Of a stretch of 64,000 nucleotides of DNA, positions 45,611 to 55,040 are shown piece by piece (position 1 is the first letter of the stretch; each line of letters begins with the position of its first letter). This DNA is from Streptomyces mutabilis (GTDB taxonomy: Bacteria; Actinomycetota; Actinomycetes; Streptomycetales; Streptomycetaceae). The translations under genes were made by a program, and so were the position numbers. Where the stretch lies: NCBI RefSeq assembly GCF_014649815.1, contig NZ_BMTT01000004.1:310001-374000 (forward strand), read 5' to 3'. The notes under the pieces are model-generated. The model did not search any database. It was given only the letters and a program-made list of their open reading frames with translations, and was not told where the DNA came from.

Positions 45611-46348
45611 ATGTCCGCGCCGGTCCTCCTGGTCATCGCCCACGGCAGCCGCGACCCGCGGCACGCCGCCACCGTGCACGCCCTCGTACGCCGGGTCAGG
45701 TCGCTGCGCCCGGACGTACGGGTGGAGACGGGCTTCCTGGACTTCAACGTCCCGTCGGTGCAGGGCGTGCTGGAGTCCCTGGAGACGGAGGGCGTGCGGG
45801 ACGTCGTGGCCCTCCCGCTCCTGCTGACCCGCGCCTTCCACGCGAAGGCCGACATCCCGGCGGTCCTGGCGGACGCACCACCGCGGCTGCGCATCCGTCA
45901 GGCGGAGGTACTCGGCCCCTCCCCGCTGCTGCTGTCGGCGCTGGAACGGCGCCTGTACGAGGCGGGCCTCACCCCCGCCGACAAGTCCTCGACCGGGGTC
46001 GTGCTGGCCTCGGCGGGGTCCTCCGACCCGGAGGCGATCGCAGTGATCGCTGAAATCGCGCGGGAGTGGCGGCACACCGGTTGGTGCGCCGTGCGGCCTG
46101 CGTTCGCCTCCGCATCCCTTCCCCGCACCGAGGACGCGGTCCGGGAGCTGCGCGAGCTGGGCTGCGCCCGTGTGGCCGTCGCCCCCTACGTCCTGGCCCC
46201 CGGCTTCCTGCCGGACCGCATCGCTCGGGGCGCGGTCGGGGCGGACGTACTGGCAGACGTCCTCGGCCCCTCGCCGGAGGTGGCGCGGGTGCTGCTGGAG
46301 CGGTACGAGGCGGCGCGGGTGCCGGTGCTGGCGGCAGTGGGGGCCTGA
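45611..46348 (+). CDS. Sirohydrochlorin chelatase (CbiX-type)
   Basis: 245 aa. The N-terminal motif LLVIAHGSRDPRHAATVHAL carries the metal-binding His; GFLDFNVPSVQGVLESL, VVALPLLLTRAFHAKADIP and VAVAPYVLAPGFLPDRIA repeat the CbiX fold twice, giving the long class of chelatase. It inserts iron into sirohydrochlorin, the siroheme cofactor of the sulfite reductase, so it completes the pathway encoded upstream. ATG 45611 is 7 nt after the ssuC-like gene, in the same operon. Confidence 0.9.
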   Translation: MSAPVLLVIAHGSRDPRHAATVHALVRRVRSLRPDVRVETGFLDFNVPSVQGVLESLETEGVRDVVALPLLLTRAFHAKADIPAVLADAPPRLRIRQAEVLGPSPLLLSALERRLYEAGLTPADKSSTGVVLASAGSSDPEAIAVIAEIAREWRHTGWCAVRPAFASASLPRTEDAVRELRELGCARVAVAPYVLAPGFLPDRIARGAVGADVLADVLGPSPEVARVLLERYEAARVPVLAAVGA

Positions 46349-46365
46349 GGTTTCACCCGCCCCCT

Positions 46366-46914
46366 TCAGGCACCGGTCAGCTCGACCAGCTTGGTGACGG
46401 TGTTCCAGTTGCGGGTGGTGGCGATCAGGCCCTTGTTCACGCGGGGCCTGGCCAGGGCTTCGGCGAGCTTGGAGCGGCCGAGGCCGTCCGGCGCGTACAG
46501 GTACAGGGCCCGGTCGCCGAGGCGGAACTCCTCGGGCAGGAAGGCGGGCCGGTCGATCGACGCGAAGCGCTGCTCGTCGACCGGCGCGGAGAAGTACGTG
46601 ACGTGGAGCTGCTTGGGCTCCAGCTCGGCGGACGGGAAAGGGCACGCCTCGGCGACCGTCCGGAGGTAGGCGTGGTCGCGGACGATGACGTGCACCGGGA
46701 AGCCGAAGCGCTTCTCGATCGCCTGCGCCAACTCGGCGGCCAGCGTCTCCTCGTCGCCGTGGCCGGACGCGAACACGGCCTGTCCGCTCTGGAGATGGGT
46801 GCGTACGGAGCCGTATCCGAGCTCCTCCAGGAGTGCGCGCAGGTCGGCCATCGGGAGCCTCTTCGCGCCGCCCACGTTGATCCCGCGCAGCAGCGCCGCG
46901 TACCTCGTCGTCAT
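46366..46914 (-). CDS. DUF1697 family protein
   Basis: 182 aa from ATG 46912-46914. TTRYAALLRGINVGGAKRLPMADLRALLEELGYGSVRTHLQSGQAVF at the N-terminus and the C-terminal RNWNTVTKLVEL are the DUF1697 signatures. It is a common, soluble bacterial protein of unknown function. It converges on the chelatase gene with 17 nt between the stops, and a 14-bp hairpin lies just upstream of its start. Confidence 0.93.
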   Translation of the reverse strand: MTTRYAALLRGINVGGAKRLPMADLRALLEELGYGSVRTHLQSGQAVFASGHGDEETLAAELAQAIEKRFGFPVHVIVRDHAYLRTVAEACPFPSAELEPKQLHVTYFSAPVDEQRFASIDRPAFLPEEFRLGDRALYLYAPDGLGRSKLAEALARPRVNKGLIATTRNWNTVTKLVELTGA

Positions 46915-46929
46915 GCGCACACCATAGAA

Positions 46930-46967
46930 CGGCCGTCGTGCCCCGTGGGGGGTGGGCACGACGGCCG
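46930..46967. terminator. Orphan 14-bp hairpin 5' of the DUF1697 gene
   Basis: Perfect inverted repeat (CGGCCGTCGTGCCC at 46930-46943, complement at 46954-46967), 10-nt loop. It has terminator shape but sits 16 nt upstream of a start codon, with no gene to its right on either strand until 47502. It may be left from a lost gene or act in the 5' region of the DUF1697 mRNA. Confidence 0.5.
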
Positions 46968-47256
46968 GGTCCGCGCGCCAGGCGGACATGCGCGCCACTC
47001 TCGCCGATGCCGTGTGCGCGGTTCAACCACCACGCACACCTGTGACTTGTTCAACAACCCTGCGGATGGGCGCCGGTGGGCCGCCGAACCCTGCCCCGCG
47101 CCCCCGGGAAGAGCAGATAGAAGTAGGGGCCTGCATCCTTCAGCGGTGAGAACGGTGGTATGGGAGGGGCAAGTCCGTCATGGGGAATGGCGACTTACGG
47201 GTACGGGGCATCACCGCCCGAGCCTGCGGCTGGAGCGCCCGGCACCGATGGGCTGC

Positions 47257-47429
47257 CGTATCCGGGGCGTGCTGCTGCCGGCGTGATGGCGCTGCTGGGC
47301 GAGCGCAACCCGTACCTGCCGACGTGGCTGCACCGGCTGCCGGACCTCACCCCCGACGAGTCCCCAGGCGGTCGCCGAGGTGCCCACCCCGGACGACCGG
47401 GGCGGGCGGAGCGAGCGGGTCAGGTCTGA
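47257..47429 (+). pseudogene. C-terminal relic of an MMPL-type RND transporter
   Basis: RIRGVLLPA (47257-47283) followed after a one-base frameshift by VMALLGERNPYLPTWLHRLPDLTPDES reads as the extreme C-terminus of actinobacterial MMPL transporters (usually an ...LLPAVMALLGxRNWxLPxWLxRxLP ending). No upstream part of such a gene is present: the sequence to the left (47000-47250) has no MMPL features. The gap 46915-47501 otherwise shows an 11-bp palindrome TTGTTCAACAA at 47047-47057 and no gene. Confidence 0.45.
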
Positions 47430-47450
47430 GCGGTCCGGAACCGGGACGGT

Positions 47451-47483
47451 GGGCCCGTCGGTTCTCGGGGAACCGACGGGCCC
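47451..47483 (-). terminator. Hairpin terminator downstream of the glycosyltransferase
   Basis: Perfect 14-bp inverted repeat (GGGCCCGTCGGTTC and complement) with a 5-nt loop, 18 nt beyond the stop of the reverse-strand glycosyltransferase gene. Confidence 0.75.
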
Positions 47484-47501
47484 TCTCGCGTCCGGGTGCG
47501 G

Positions 47502-48704
47502 TCAGGCCCTCGCCGCCGCCAGTTCGGCCTCGATCAGGTCGGCGGCCCTCCGGGTGCCGCCCTCCTGCGCCATCTGGGCCTGGATCTCCTTCAGGCGCCC
47601 GGCCACCTCGGGGTCGTCGACCAGGGCGAGGGCGGCGGTGCGCAGGGCCTCGGCGGTGGCCTCCTCGGTGGGCAGGTACCGGGCGACGCCGAGCCCCTGG
47701 AGCATGTCCGCGTTGCCGAACTGGTCCGCTGCCTGCGGCACGGCGATCATCGGTGTGGCGGTGGCCAGGCCCTCCTGACTGCCGCCGGCGCCCGCGTGGG
47801 TGACGAACAGGTCGGCCTGCTGAAGCACCGACAACTGCGGCACCCAGGAACGCACTTCCACGTTCTCCGGTACGTCGCCCAGCTCCGCCGCGTCGACGTG
47901 CCTGCCGATCTGGAGCACCACGTGCCAGCCGGGCTGCCCGGCGAAGGCCGCGACGCACTCCCGGTAGAAGGCCGGCTGCTTGGTGAAGGCGGAACCGAGG
48001 GAGACGAGGACGACCTTCTCGGCGCCCTCCGGACGCTGCCACTCCCCCTCGGCGGCGCGGTCACCCTGGCAGGCGCCGACGAACGTGCAGGTCTTCTCGT
48101 CGACGCGGTCGGCGTTGGGCTGGAGCGCCTTCGGGATCAGCACCAGGGAGCGTGCGGGGCGGCCGACGAAAGGGTCCGGGTGCATCGTGATCCCGTTCTC
48201 CTCCAGCCAGGCGTGGAAGCGGGCGTAGTACGCCCGGCCGCGCTCGGTCTTCAGCGGCTCCTCCCACATCGGCTCGCCGACCTCCTTCTCGTACCCCTCC
48301 CAGGCGACCAAGCACGGCGAGAGGGATACCACGGGCACGCCCCAGCGGTGGCCGAGGACCCGGGCCGGGTAGGAGGCGATGTCGTGCAGGATCAGGTCCG
48401 GCTCGTCGCCCTCGTACGCCTCGACGAGCTGCGGGAGCGCCTGGATCGCGTCGTCGAGGAACGGCTCGACGTTGTCCAGCAGCGTGGTCCCCCACGCCTC
48501 GGGGTCGGCGTCGGGGCCGGGCAGCGTGCTGTTCCACGGCTTGATCTCGGCGCCCGCCTCGGCGACCTTCTCCGCGAAGAGCGGCGGGACGGCGTACGTC
48601 ACCCGGTGTCCGCGTGCGACGAGTTCGCGGATCACCTCCAGGCTGGGGTTCACGTGGCCGTGCGCGGCGATGGAGAACATGGCGATGTGTGCGGGACTGG
48701 TCAT
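47502..48704 (-). CDS. Macrolide-type glycosyltransferase (MGT family)
   Basis: 400 aa from ATG 48702-48704. GT-B/GT1 fold: N-terminal [23 protein letters not shown] with the acceptor-activating His, [24 protein letters not shown], then the UDP-sugar motif [31 protein letters not shown] near residue 320. MGT enzymes of Streptomyces glucosylate macrolides and inactivate them; the family also acts on other phenolics. The likely role is self-protection or xenobiotic inactivation. It stands alone, with its own terminator. Confidence 0.92.
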   Translation of the reverse strand: MTSPAHIAMFSIAAHGHVNPSLEVIRELVARGHRVTYAVPPLFAEKVAEAGAEIKPWNSTLPGPDADPEAWGTTLLDNVEPFLDDAIQALPQLVEAYEGDEPDLILHDIASYPARVLGHRWGVPVVSLSPCLVAWEGYEKEVGEPMWEEPLKTERGRAYYARFHAWLEENGITMHPDPFVGRPARSLVLIPKALQPNADRVDEKTCTFVGACQGDRAAEGEWQRPEGAEKVVLVSLGSAFTKQPAFYRECVAAFAGQPGWHVVLQIGRHVDAAELGDVPENVEVRSWVPQLSVLQQADLFVTHAGAGGSQEGLATATPMIAVPQAADQFGNADMLQGLGVARYLPTEEATAEALRTAALALVDDPEVAGRLKEIQAQMAQEGGTRRAADLIEAELAAARA

Positions 48705-48760
48705 CTTGCGAGAGTAGGCGAGACGAGACGTCTCGTGCAACCGTTTCCGTTCGCGGTCCG

Positions 48761-50050
48761 TCAGCGCTGGTAGCGGGCGAGCACCAGGTTGCCGTCCTCC
48801 TCCAGCCGCTCGTGCAGCTCCTCCATGCCGATCGCTCCGCTGTAGTACTCCTGGAGCGCGGGGGTGGCCACCTTGTCCTTCCACTCGGGATAGCCCCGCA
48901 CGGACTGCGCGGGCGCCGAACGCAGGTGTTCGGCGAGGGCGGTGCCGGTGGCCCAGCCGTGCTCGGGGGTGCGCAGGGCGGGATGCTCCAGGGCCCGGGT
49001 GCCGGTGGGCAGCATCCAGTCGCCGAGGGCGAGGCGCACCATGTTGTCCGGCTGGAGGAGGAAGTCGACGAAGGCGGCGGCCTCCTCCTTGTGGCGGCTG
49101 TCCTCGGCGATGGACAGGGTCTGCGGGCTGACGCCCTGGGTGAGTCCGTCGGCTCCCGCCGGGGCGGGCAGCACCTGCCAGTCGAAGCCGTCGGGCGCCT
49201 GCTGCTCGATCTGCTGGCGGTAGGCGAAGCCGAGCGGCACCATCGCGTACTTGCCCGCGAAGAACCCGGGCAGGGTGTCGGAGCCGCCGCTGCCCAGGGT
49301 GGTGGCGGAGGCGCTGTGGTCGGTGTTGACCTGGTCGTGGACGGTGCGCGGCACCACTTGGTCGCCCTCCTCGAAGCGGACGGTGACCTTTCCGTCCGCG
49401 CCGCGGTGGAACAGCTGCCCGCCGGTGGACAGGGACAGGTTGAGCGTGGCGGACACGGGCTCCTTGAGCGGCCAGGCCACCCCGTGCCTCCCGTCGCCGC
49501 TGAGTCGCTTCGTCACCTGCCGGAACTCCGCCCAGGACCAGGGGTCCTCGGGCGTCGGGACACGGACGCCGGACTCCTCCAGCAGGGCGGCGTTGGCGAT
49601 CAGTACGCGCGGCTCCTGGAGGAAGGGCACGCCGTAGACGCCGTCGCCGAAAGTGACCGTCTCCCAGCTGCGCTGTGGGATGTCCGACTTCAGCCGCTCG
49701 GGCAGCAGGTCGGTCAGGTCGGCGAGGTAGCCCCCGTAGGCGAAGTCCGCGAGGTCGTCGGAGGCGTCGTGGATGATGTCCGGCGCCTCGCCGCCCTCGA
49801 AGGAGGTGAGGAGCTGGTCGTGGACGCTGTCCCAGCTGCCCTGGACGTACTCGACGCGTACGTCGGGGTGGGTGGCGTTCCACTCCCGCACCAGTTCCTT
49901 GTTGGCCTGGACGGACTCCTCCTGCCAGGCCAGGGACTGGAAGCGCAGGGTGACACGGCCGTCGTCCGCTGCGTCACCGCCGCCCGAGCAGCCCGCGAGC
50001 AGCAGGGTGAGGGAGACGAGCAGGGTGGTGATCGGCGTGCGTGCCCGCAT
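48761..50050 (-). CDS. Sugar ABC transporter substrate-binding lipoprotein
   Basis: 429 aa from ATG 50048-50050, sharing one base with the preceding permease stop (TGATG). Signal peptide with lipobox LLAGCSGGG. The family 1 solute-binding fold is seen in [49 protein letters not shown] and [14 protein letters not shown]. It should bind an oligosaccharide; the specific sugar is not evident. Third gene of a coupled operon with two permeases. Confidence 0.9.
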   Translation of the reverse strand: MRARTPITTLLVSLTLLLAGCSGGGDAADDGRVTLRFQSLAWQEESVQANKELVREWNATHPDVRVEYVQGSWDSVHDQLLTSFEGGEAPDIIHDASDDLADFAYGGYLADLTDLLPERLKSDIPQRSWETVTFGDGVYGVPFLQEPRVLIANAALLEESGVRVPTPEDPWSWAEFRQVTKRLSGDGRHGVAWPLKEPVSATLNLSLSTGGQLFHRGADGKVTVRFEEGDQVVPRTVHDQVNTDHSASATTLGSGGSDTLPGFFAGKYAMVPLGFAYRQQIEQQAPDGFDWQVLPAPAGADGLTQGVSPQTLSIAEDSRHKEEAAAFVDFLLQPDNMVRLALGDWMLPTGTRALEHPALRTPEHGWATGTALAEHLRSAPAQSVRGYPEWKDKVATPALQEYYSGAIGMEELHERLEEDGNLVLARYQR

Positions 50051-50883
50051 CAGCTCTTCACCGCCCCGGCGAGCATGCCGCCCGTGATCCGCCGCTGGAT
50101 GAGGGCGAAGACGAGCAGCGAGGGCAGAGTGGCGAGGAAGGCCGCCGCCGCGAGCGGGCCGAGGTCGGCGACACCCTCGGCGCCGATGAAGTGGGTGAGG
50201 ATCACCGGCAGGGTCTGTTTCTCGGGTGTCTTCAGCAGTACGAGCGCGAAGAAGAACTCGTTCCACGCGGTGATGAAGGCGAACAGCGCCGTCGCCACGA
50301 TCCCCGGCGCGAGCAGCGGCGCGGTCACCGACACGAGGGTGCGCAGCCGCCCGGCGCCGTCCACGGCGGCCGCCTCCTCCAGTTCGGCCGGCACCGCGCG
50401 GACGTACCCGGCGAGCATCCACAGCGCGAACGGCAGCGACCACACCACGTACACCATCACCAGCCCGGGAACGCTGTTGATCAGCCGGAGGTTCTTCAGG
50501 ACCAGGAAGAGCGGGATGATCACCAGCACGAAGGGGAAGGCCTGGCTGATCACGACCCACCCGGTGGCCGCCCGCGCGAGCCGGCCTCGGTGACGGGCCA
50601 TGACGTAGGCCATCGGCGTCGCGATCAGCACGGCGATCACGGCGGCGCCGAGCGCGGCGAGCAGGGAGTTGAGGGCGGCGCGCAGCAGGGGCTGCTCGTC
50701 GAAGGCCTGCCGGAAGTTGTCGAGCGTCGGGTTCTCCGGGATCCAGGTGGGATGGAGACTGCCCAGCTCCTGCGGCGGTTTGAACGCGGTGGAGATGAGC
50801 CACAGGAAGGGGAAGGCCAGGAAGACGAGGTACGCGAGCAGCGCGGCGTACTGGCCCACGCGGGTCGTGGTCGAGGTCCTCAC
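50050..50883 (-). CDS. Sugar ABC transporter permease (MalG-like)
   Basis: 277 aa. Six membrane segments; the cytoplasmic EAA loop EEAAAVDGAGRLRTLVSVTAPLLAPGI is typical of MalG-type permeases, as is the N-terminal LISTAFKPPQELGSLHP and the TAWNEFFFALVLL segment. Overlaps the upstream permease by four bases and the downstream binding-protein gene by one. Confidence 0.93.
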   Translation of the reverse strand: MRTSTTTRVGQYAALLAYLVFLAFPFLWLISTAFKPPQELGSLHPTWIPENPTLDNFRQAFDEQPLLRAALNSLLAALGAAVIAVLIATPMAYVMARHRGRLARAATGWVVISQAFPFVLVIIPLFLVLKNLRLINSVPGLVMVYVVWSLPFALWMLAGYVRAVPAELEEAAAVDGAGRLRTLVSVTAPLLAPGIVATALFAFITAWNEFFFALVLLKTPEKQTLPVILTHFIGAEGVADLGPLAAAAFLATLPSLLVFALIQRRITGGMLAGAVKS

Positions 50884-51827
50884 GCCTCGTCACCTCCCTT
50901 GAGTCCGCCCTTGAGCCGGCCGGCGAGGAAGACGGCCAGGACGATCGAGATCACGGCGACCATGACGCAGCCCATCGCCGCGGCGTAACCGAACTGCCCG
51001 TAACGGAAGGCCTCCTCGTAGGCGAAGAGCATGGGCAGCCGGGTGCGGCCGCCGGGGCCTCCGCTGGTCAGCACGTAGACCAGGGCGAAGGAGTTGAAGT
51101 TCCAGATGAGGTTGAGCGCGGTGATGGCGAGGGCGACCGGTCTGAGGGCGGGCCAGGTGACCGTGCGGAAGCGGCGCCAGGCACCGGCGCCGTCGACGGC
51201 GGCGGCCTCGTGCAGCTCGCGCGGGGTGTTCTGCAGGCCGGCGAGCAGGGCGACGGTCGTCTGGGGCATGCCGGCCCAGACGCCGACGACGATGACTGCG
51301 GGCAGGGCGGTGGCGAGGCCGCTGAGCCAGTCCCGGCCGTCGCCGAGGCCGAGGTCGCGCAGCGTCTCGTTGAGGATGCCCGCGTCCGGGTTGTAGACCA
51401 GACGCCACATGATGCCGACGACGACCTCGGGCATCGCCCAGGGAATGATCGCCAGGGCACGGGCCAGCCATCGCATGCGCAGGTTCTGGTTGAGCAGCAG
51501 GGCGAGGCCGAGCGCGAGCAGGAACTGCGGCACCGTCACCCCGACGGCCCACAGCAGCCCGATGCGGAACGACTCCCAGAACAGGGTGTCGTGCAGCAGG
51601 TCCTGGAAGTTCAGCGAGCCGATCCACTGCGTGGGCTCGGTCCGGCCGGACTGGGCGTCGGTGAACGCGAGCAGGATGCCGTAGAGCAGCGGTACGACGC
51701 TGAGCAGCAGGATGGGGACCAGCGCGGGCAGCACCAGGAACCAGGCGCCGTGGTCCGGGCCGCGTCGCGACCGGTCCCGGTCGGGCGCACCGCGCGCCGG
51801 TCTCCTCGACTCGGTCACCGATGTCAC
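50880..51827 (-). CDS. Sugar ABC transporter permease (MalF-like)
   Basis: 315 aa, GTG start at 51827. Six membrane segments with EAA loop HEAAAVDGAGAWRRFRTVTWPALRPV and IIPWAMPEVVVGIMWRLVYNPDAGILN. First gene of the operon. No ATP-binding gene is present, so the transporter probably uses a shared ATPase such as MsiK encoded elsewhere. A TTGACG at 51894-51889 (reverse strand) with GACCAT 17 nt on is a weak candidate promoter. Confidence 0.93.
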   Translation of the reverse strand: MTSVTESRRPARGAPDRDRSRRGPDHGAWFLVLPALVPILLLSVVPLLYGILLAFTDAQSGRTEPTQWIGSLNFQDLLHDTLFWESFRIGLLWAVGVTVPQFLLALGLALLLNQNLRMRWLARALAIIPWAMPEVVVGIMWRLVYNPDAGILNETLRDLGLGDGRDWLSGLATALPAVIVVGVWAGMPQTTVALLAGLQNTPRELHEAAAVDGAGAWRRFRTVTWPALRPVALAITALNLIWNFNSFALVYVLTSGGPGGRTRLPMLFAYEEAFRYGQFGYAAAMGCVMVAVISIVLAVFLAGRLKGGLKGGDEA

Positions 51828-51979
51828 GTAATCAGCCCCTTTGCGCGGCTCGGACGGGCCTGGTCATGGTCGTGAAGGCGCCGTGCCCCGTCAAGAGCCC
51901 GCGCACACGCTCCCACCTGTGCGAATGCGACACTGACGGACGGATGGCGGGAACCAGGCGGACACGGAGGCGGGAAGCG

Positions 51980-52843
51980 ATGGACGAGGCACGGGCGCGG
52001 GAGGTGCTGGCCGAGGCGGATGTGCTGCCCGGTCCGGCGCGGGAGGCGCGACTGCTCGCCCTCGGCGAGAACGCGGTGTTCGCCGCGGGTGGCCTGGCGG
52101 TCAAGGTGGGCCGGGACGCGGAACTCCTCGACCGGGCCCGCCGGGAACTGGCCGTCGCGGTATGGCTGGAAGAGGCCGGTGTGCCGGCGGTGCGGGCGGC
52201 CGACCCGACGGCGCTGGTCGTCGACGGGCACCCGGTGACCGTGTGGCGGCGGCTGCCCGACCCGGTGCGGCCCGCCGAGCCGCGGGACGTGGCCGTGCTG
52301 CTCCGGCTGGTGCACGGACTGCCCTCCCCCTCCTTCGGGCTGCCGCCCCGCGAACTGCTGGGCGGGGTGGAACGCTGGCTGCGGCTAGCGGGCGACGTGA
52401 TCGACCCGGCGGACGCCGCCTTCCTGCGCGAGCGGCGGGACGGCTTCGCGTCGGCGGCCGCCGCGCTCACCCCGCGTCTGACGCCGGGCCCGATCCACGG
52501 GGACGCGCTGCCCCGCAACGTGCACGTCGGTCCCGACGGTCCGGTCCTGGTCGACCTGGAGACCTTCTCCACCGACCTGCGCGAGCACGACCTTGTGGTG
52601 CTCGCGCTCAGCCGGGACCGCTACGGGCTGCCCGCCGAGGCCTACGACGCCTTCACCGCGGCGTACGGCTGGGATGTACGCGAGTGGGACGGCTGCGCGG
52701 TGCTGCGCGGCGCCCGGGAGACGGCCAGCTGCGCGTGGGTGGCGCAGCACGCGCCCAGCAACCCCAAGGCGCTGGCGGAATTCGAACGCCGGGTGGCGTC
52801 GCTGCGCGACGGTGATCCGACGGTGCGGTGGTACCCCTTCTGA
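51980..52843 (+). CDS. Aminoglycoside phosphotransferase-like kinase
   Basis: 287 aa from ATG 51980. APH/choline-kinase fold: ALGENAVFAAGGLAVKVGRDAELLDRARRE holds the ATP-binding Lys, GPIHGDALPRNVHVGPDGPVLVDLETF carries the catalytic HGD...N and the Mg-binding Asp. No resistance-specific signature, so a small-molecule kinase of unknown substrate. Divergent from the sugar ABC operon. Confidence 0.87.
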   Translation: MDEARAREVLAEADVLPGPAREARLLALGENAVFAAGGLAVKVGRDAELLDRARRELAVAVWLEEAGVPAVRAADPTALVVDGHPVTVWRRLPDPVRPAEPRDVAVLLRLVHGLPSPSFGLPPRELLGGVERWLRLAGDVIDPADAAFLRERRDGFASAAAALTPRLTPGPIHGDALPRNVHVGPDGPVLVDLETFSTDLREHDLVVLALSRDRYGLPAEAYDAFTAAYGWDVREWDGCAVLRGARETASCAWVAQHAPSNPKALAEFERRVASLRDGDPTVRWYPF

Positions 52844-52868
52844 GCTGGCGCGGGGACGCGGTGCCGGG

Positions 52869-53591
52869 TCAGACCCGCTCGTCGGCCGGCTCGCGCACCG
52901 GCCATCTCCCGTCCACGACGGCCGTGGCGTCGCCCTTGCGGCGCAGGAAGCTCTGGAAGTCCGCCGCCCTCTCGGCGTACCACTCGACCTGCCGGTGGTG
53001 CAGGTCCGCCGGGCCGAGGGACGCCACCTTGGGGTGGCGGCCGGCTATCGCGCAGGCCAGCCGGGCGGCGGCGAGGGCGTCGGCGGTGGCGTCGTGGGCG
53101 GCGTCGAGCGGGACGCCGTACTCCCTGCAGACCGCTTCGAGGTTGCGCTTGCCGCGGCGGTAGCGGTCGACGGAGCGGTCGATCGTGTAGGGGTCGATGA
53201 CGGGTGCCGGATCGAGGCCCCCCAGGCGGTCGCGCAGGGACGGCAGGCCGTGGCGCCGCAGCTCGGCGGAGAGCAGGGTGAGGTCGAAGGCCGCGTTGTA
53301 GGCGACGACCGGGACGCCCGTCCTCCAGTATGACGCGAGCACGCCGGCGATGGCGTCGGCGACCTGGTCGGCGGGGCGCCCCTCGGCGGTGGCCCGCTCG
53401 TTGCTGATGCCGTGGACCGCCACCGCGTCCGGCGGGATCTCCACACCGGGGTCGGCCAGCCACTCGCGGCGCCCCAGCGGCTCTCCGCCCTTGACCTCGA
53501 TCACGGCCCCCGTGACGATGCGCGCCTCGCGCGGATCGGTGCCCGTCGTCTCCAGGTCGAAGCCGATCAGCAGCTCCCGGTGCCAGCCCAT
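52869..53591 (-). CDS. DEDDh 3'-5' exonuclease
   Basis: 240 aa from ATG 53589-53591; the upstream open frame to 53657 lacks a better site. Exo I IGFDLETTGTDPREARIV with the DxE pair, Exo II VVAYNAAFDLTLL and Exo III DAAHDATADALAAARL with the catalytic His. It resembles DnaQ/epsilon-like exonucleases without a polymerase. It removes nucleotides from 3' ends; DNA or RNA preference is not evident. Confidence 0.92.
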   Translation of the reverse strand: MGWHRELLIGFDLETTGTDPREARIVTGAVIEVKGGEPLGRREWLADPGVEIPPDAVAVHGISNERATAEGRPADQVADAIAGVLASYWRTGVPVVAYNAAFDLTLLSAELRRHGLPSLRDRLGGLDPAPVIDPYTIDRSVDRYRRGKRNLEAVCREYGVPLDAAHDATADALAAARLACAIAGRHPKVASLGPADLHHRQVEWYAERAADFQSFLRRKGDATAVVDGRWPVREPADERV

Positions 53592-53708
53592 GGGCGGTCC
53601 CCCTTCTTGGTGGTGCGTTCCCCCAGTGGCCTCCACCCTCGCACGGGCCACTGACAATCAGAGGATCGCCTTCCGCTTGCCCCGCCGACGAGCCTCGGAG
53701 GGCCGCGT

Positions 53709-54956
53709 TCACGAGACCGGCCGCGAGTCCGCCCACATCAGCTCGAACTCCTCACGGTAGGTGGGGAAAAGTCCACCTTCGTCCGTCTGGTCCGACTTCA
53801 CGACCCTGCCGCCGTTGCGGCCGTTGCGCAGCACGAGCACCGGAGCCTCCATCCCGCGCGTGCGGCGCAGGTAGGACTGGACGACCGCGATGCCGTCGGC
53901 GCCGTCGCCGTCGACGAGGTAGGCCGTGAAGCGGGGCGTCTCGTCGAAGACCTGGATCTCGAACGCGCCGGGGTCGCGCAGTCGGGCGCGCACCCGGCGC
54001 ATGTGCAGGATGTTCATCTCCACGGCACGGCTCAGCTCGCCCCGCTTGATGCCGAGTTCGCGCTCGCGGCGCTTGATGGCGCTGGAGGCGGGGTTCAGGA
54101 AGAGCAGCCGCACCCGGCCGCCGGCCTCGGCCAGCCGGAGCAGGCGGCGGCCGGAGAAGTTCTGCACGAGCAGGTTGAGGCCGATGCCGAGGGCGTCCAC
54201 GCGCCGCGCGCTGCCGAAGAGGTCCTCGGCCGGGAACTGGCGCAGCAGCCGCACCCGGTCCGAGTGCACGGCGACCACGTCGGCGTACCGGTCGCCGACC
54301 AGGTCCTCCACCGCGTCCACCGGCAGGCGGCGCGTGGACGGCACGTCACTGCCCGCGCCGAGGACCTCCAGCAGCCGCGCCGCCGCCCGCTCGGCCTGGT
54401 TCAGGACCGCCTCGGACAGTGCCCGGTTGCGGGAGACGACGTTGCGGGTGACCTCCAGCTCGTCCAGGGCGAGTTCCACCTCGCGCCGCTCGTCCACGTA
54501 CGGCTCGAAGCAGGGCCAGTGCTGGACCATCAGCTCGCGCAGCTGCGGCAGGGTGAGGAAGCTGAGGACGTTGTCGTCGGCCGGGTCGAGCAGGTAGCCC
54601 TTGCGGCGGCTTACCTCGCGGACGGCGACGGCGCGCTGCACCCACTCCTGACCGGCGGGTCCGGCGGCGGCGACCACCCAGTCGTCGCCGTGGACGGGCT
54701 CGTAGACCGGACGCAGGACGGCGGCCACGACCGCCCGCAGCCGCTGCTCGACGAGGTTGAGCCAGATGTACGCCCGGCCGGCGCGCTGCGCCCGCGTGCG
54801 CACCTCGTGCCAGGCCTCGGCGTCCCACTCCAGTTCCGGGCCGATCGCGCCCGCGTTCATCGGCCGCGCCAGGGACACCGCACCGGGCGGGACGTCCGTG
54901 GAGCTCCCCTCCCGGCCTTCGTCACCAGGGGGTAGCTCCAGCCCTCCCGAGCCCAC
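53709..54956 (-). CDS. SAV2148 family HEPN-domain protein
   Basis: 415 aa from GTG 54954-54956, the start that gives the family's usual VGSGGLELPPGDEG N-terminus. The RAYIWLNLVEQRLRAVVAAVLRPVYEPVHGDDW block is strongly conserved across Streptomyces by recall. R140-x5-H146 (RELMVQH) fits the Rx4-6H motif of HEPN ribonucleases. The C-terminal third (RRLLRLAEAGGRVRLLFLNPASSAI) resembles a phospholipase D/nucleotide-binding-like fold. It is likely an RNA-acting or regulatory protein; function unproven. Divergent from glgX. Confidence 0.88.
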   Translation of the reverse strand: MGSGGLELPPGDEGREGSSTDVPPGAVSLARPMNAGAIGPELEWDAEAWHEVRTRAQRAGRAYIWLNLVEQRLRAVVAAVLRPVYEPVHGDDWVVAAAGPAGQEWVQRAVAVREVSRRKGYLLDPADDNVLSFLTLPQLRELMVQHWPCFEPYVDERREVELALDELEVTRNVVSRNRALSEAVLNQAERAAARLLEVLGAGSDVPSTRRLPVDAVEDLVGDRYADVVAVHSDRVRLLRQFPAEDLFGSARRVDALGIGLNLLVQNFSGRRLLRLAEAGGRVRLLFLNPASSAIKRRERELGIKRGELSRAVEMNILHMRRVRARLRDPGAFEIQVFDETPRFTAYLVDGDGADGIAVVQSYLRRTRGMEAPVLVLRNGRNGGRVVKSDQTDEGGLFPTYREEFELMWADSRPVS

Positions 54957-55040
54957 CCGCGCACCGCCTTCCGCTCCCTCGGAGCACTCCGGGTCAGACC
55001 CCGTCCCAACGATCAAGGAAGGGTACTCCGCGAGGGGTCC

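Noticed and set aside
47180-47803. Forward ORF beginning MGNGDLRVRG
   Set aside because: Poor third-position GC at the start and then antisense to the glycosyltransferase gene.
47502-51827. Natural product cluster built on the glycosyltransferase and sugar transporter
   Set aside because: No biosynthetic core enzyme; the glycosyltransferase has its own terminator and the transporter is a separate operon.
53709-54956. Toxin-antitoxin system around the HEPN protein
   Set aside because: No MNT-type nucleotidyltransferase or other small antitoxin gene next to it.
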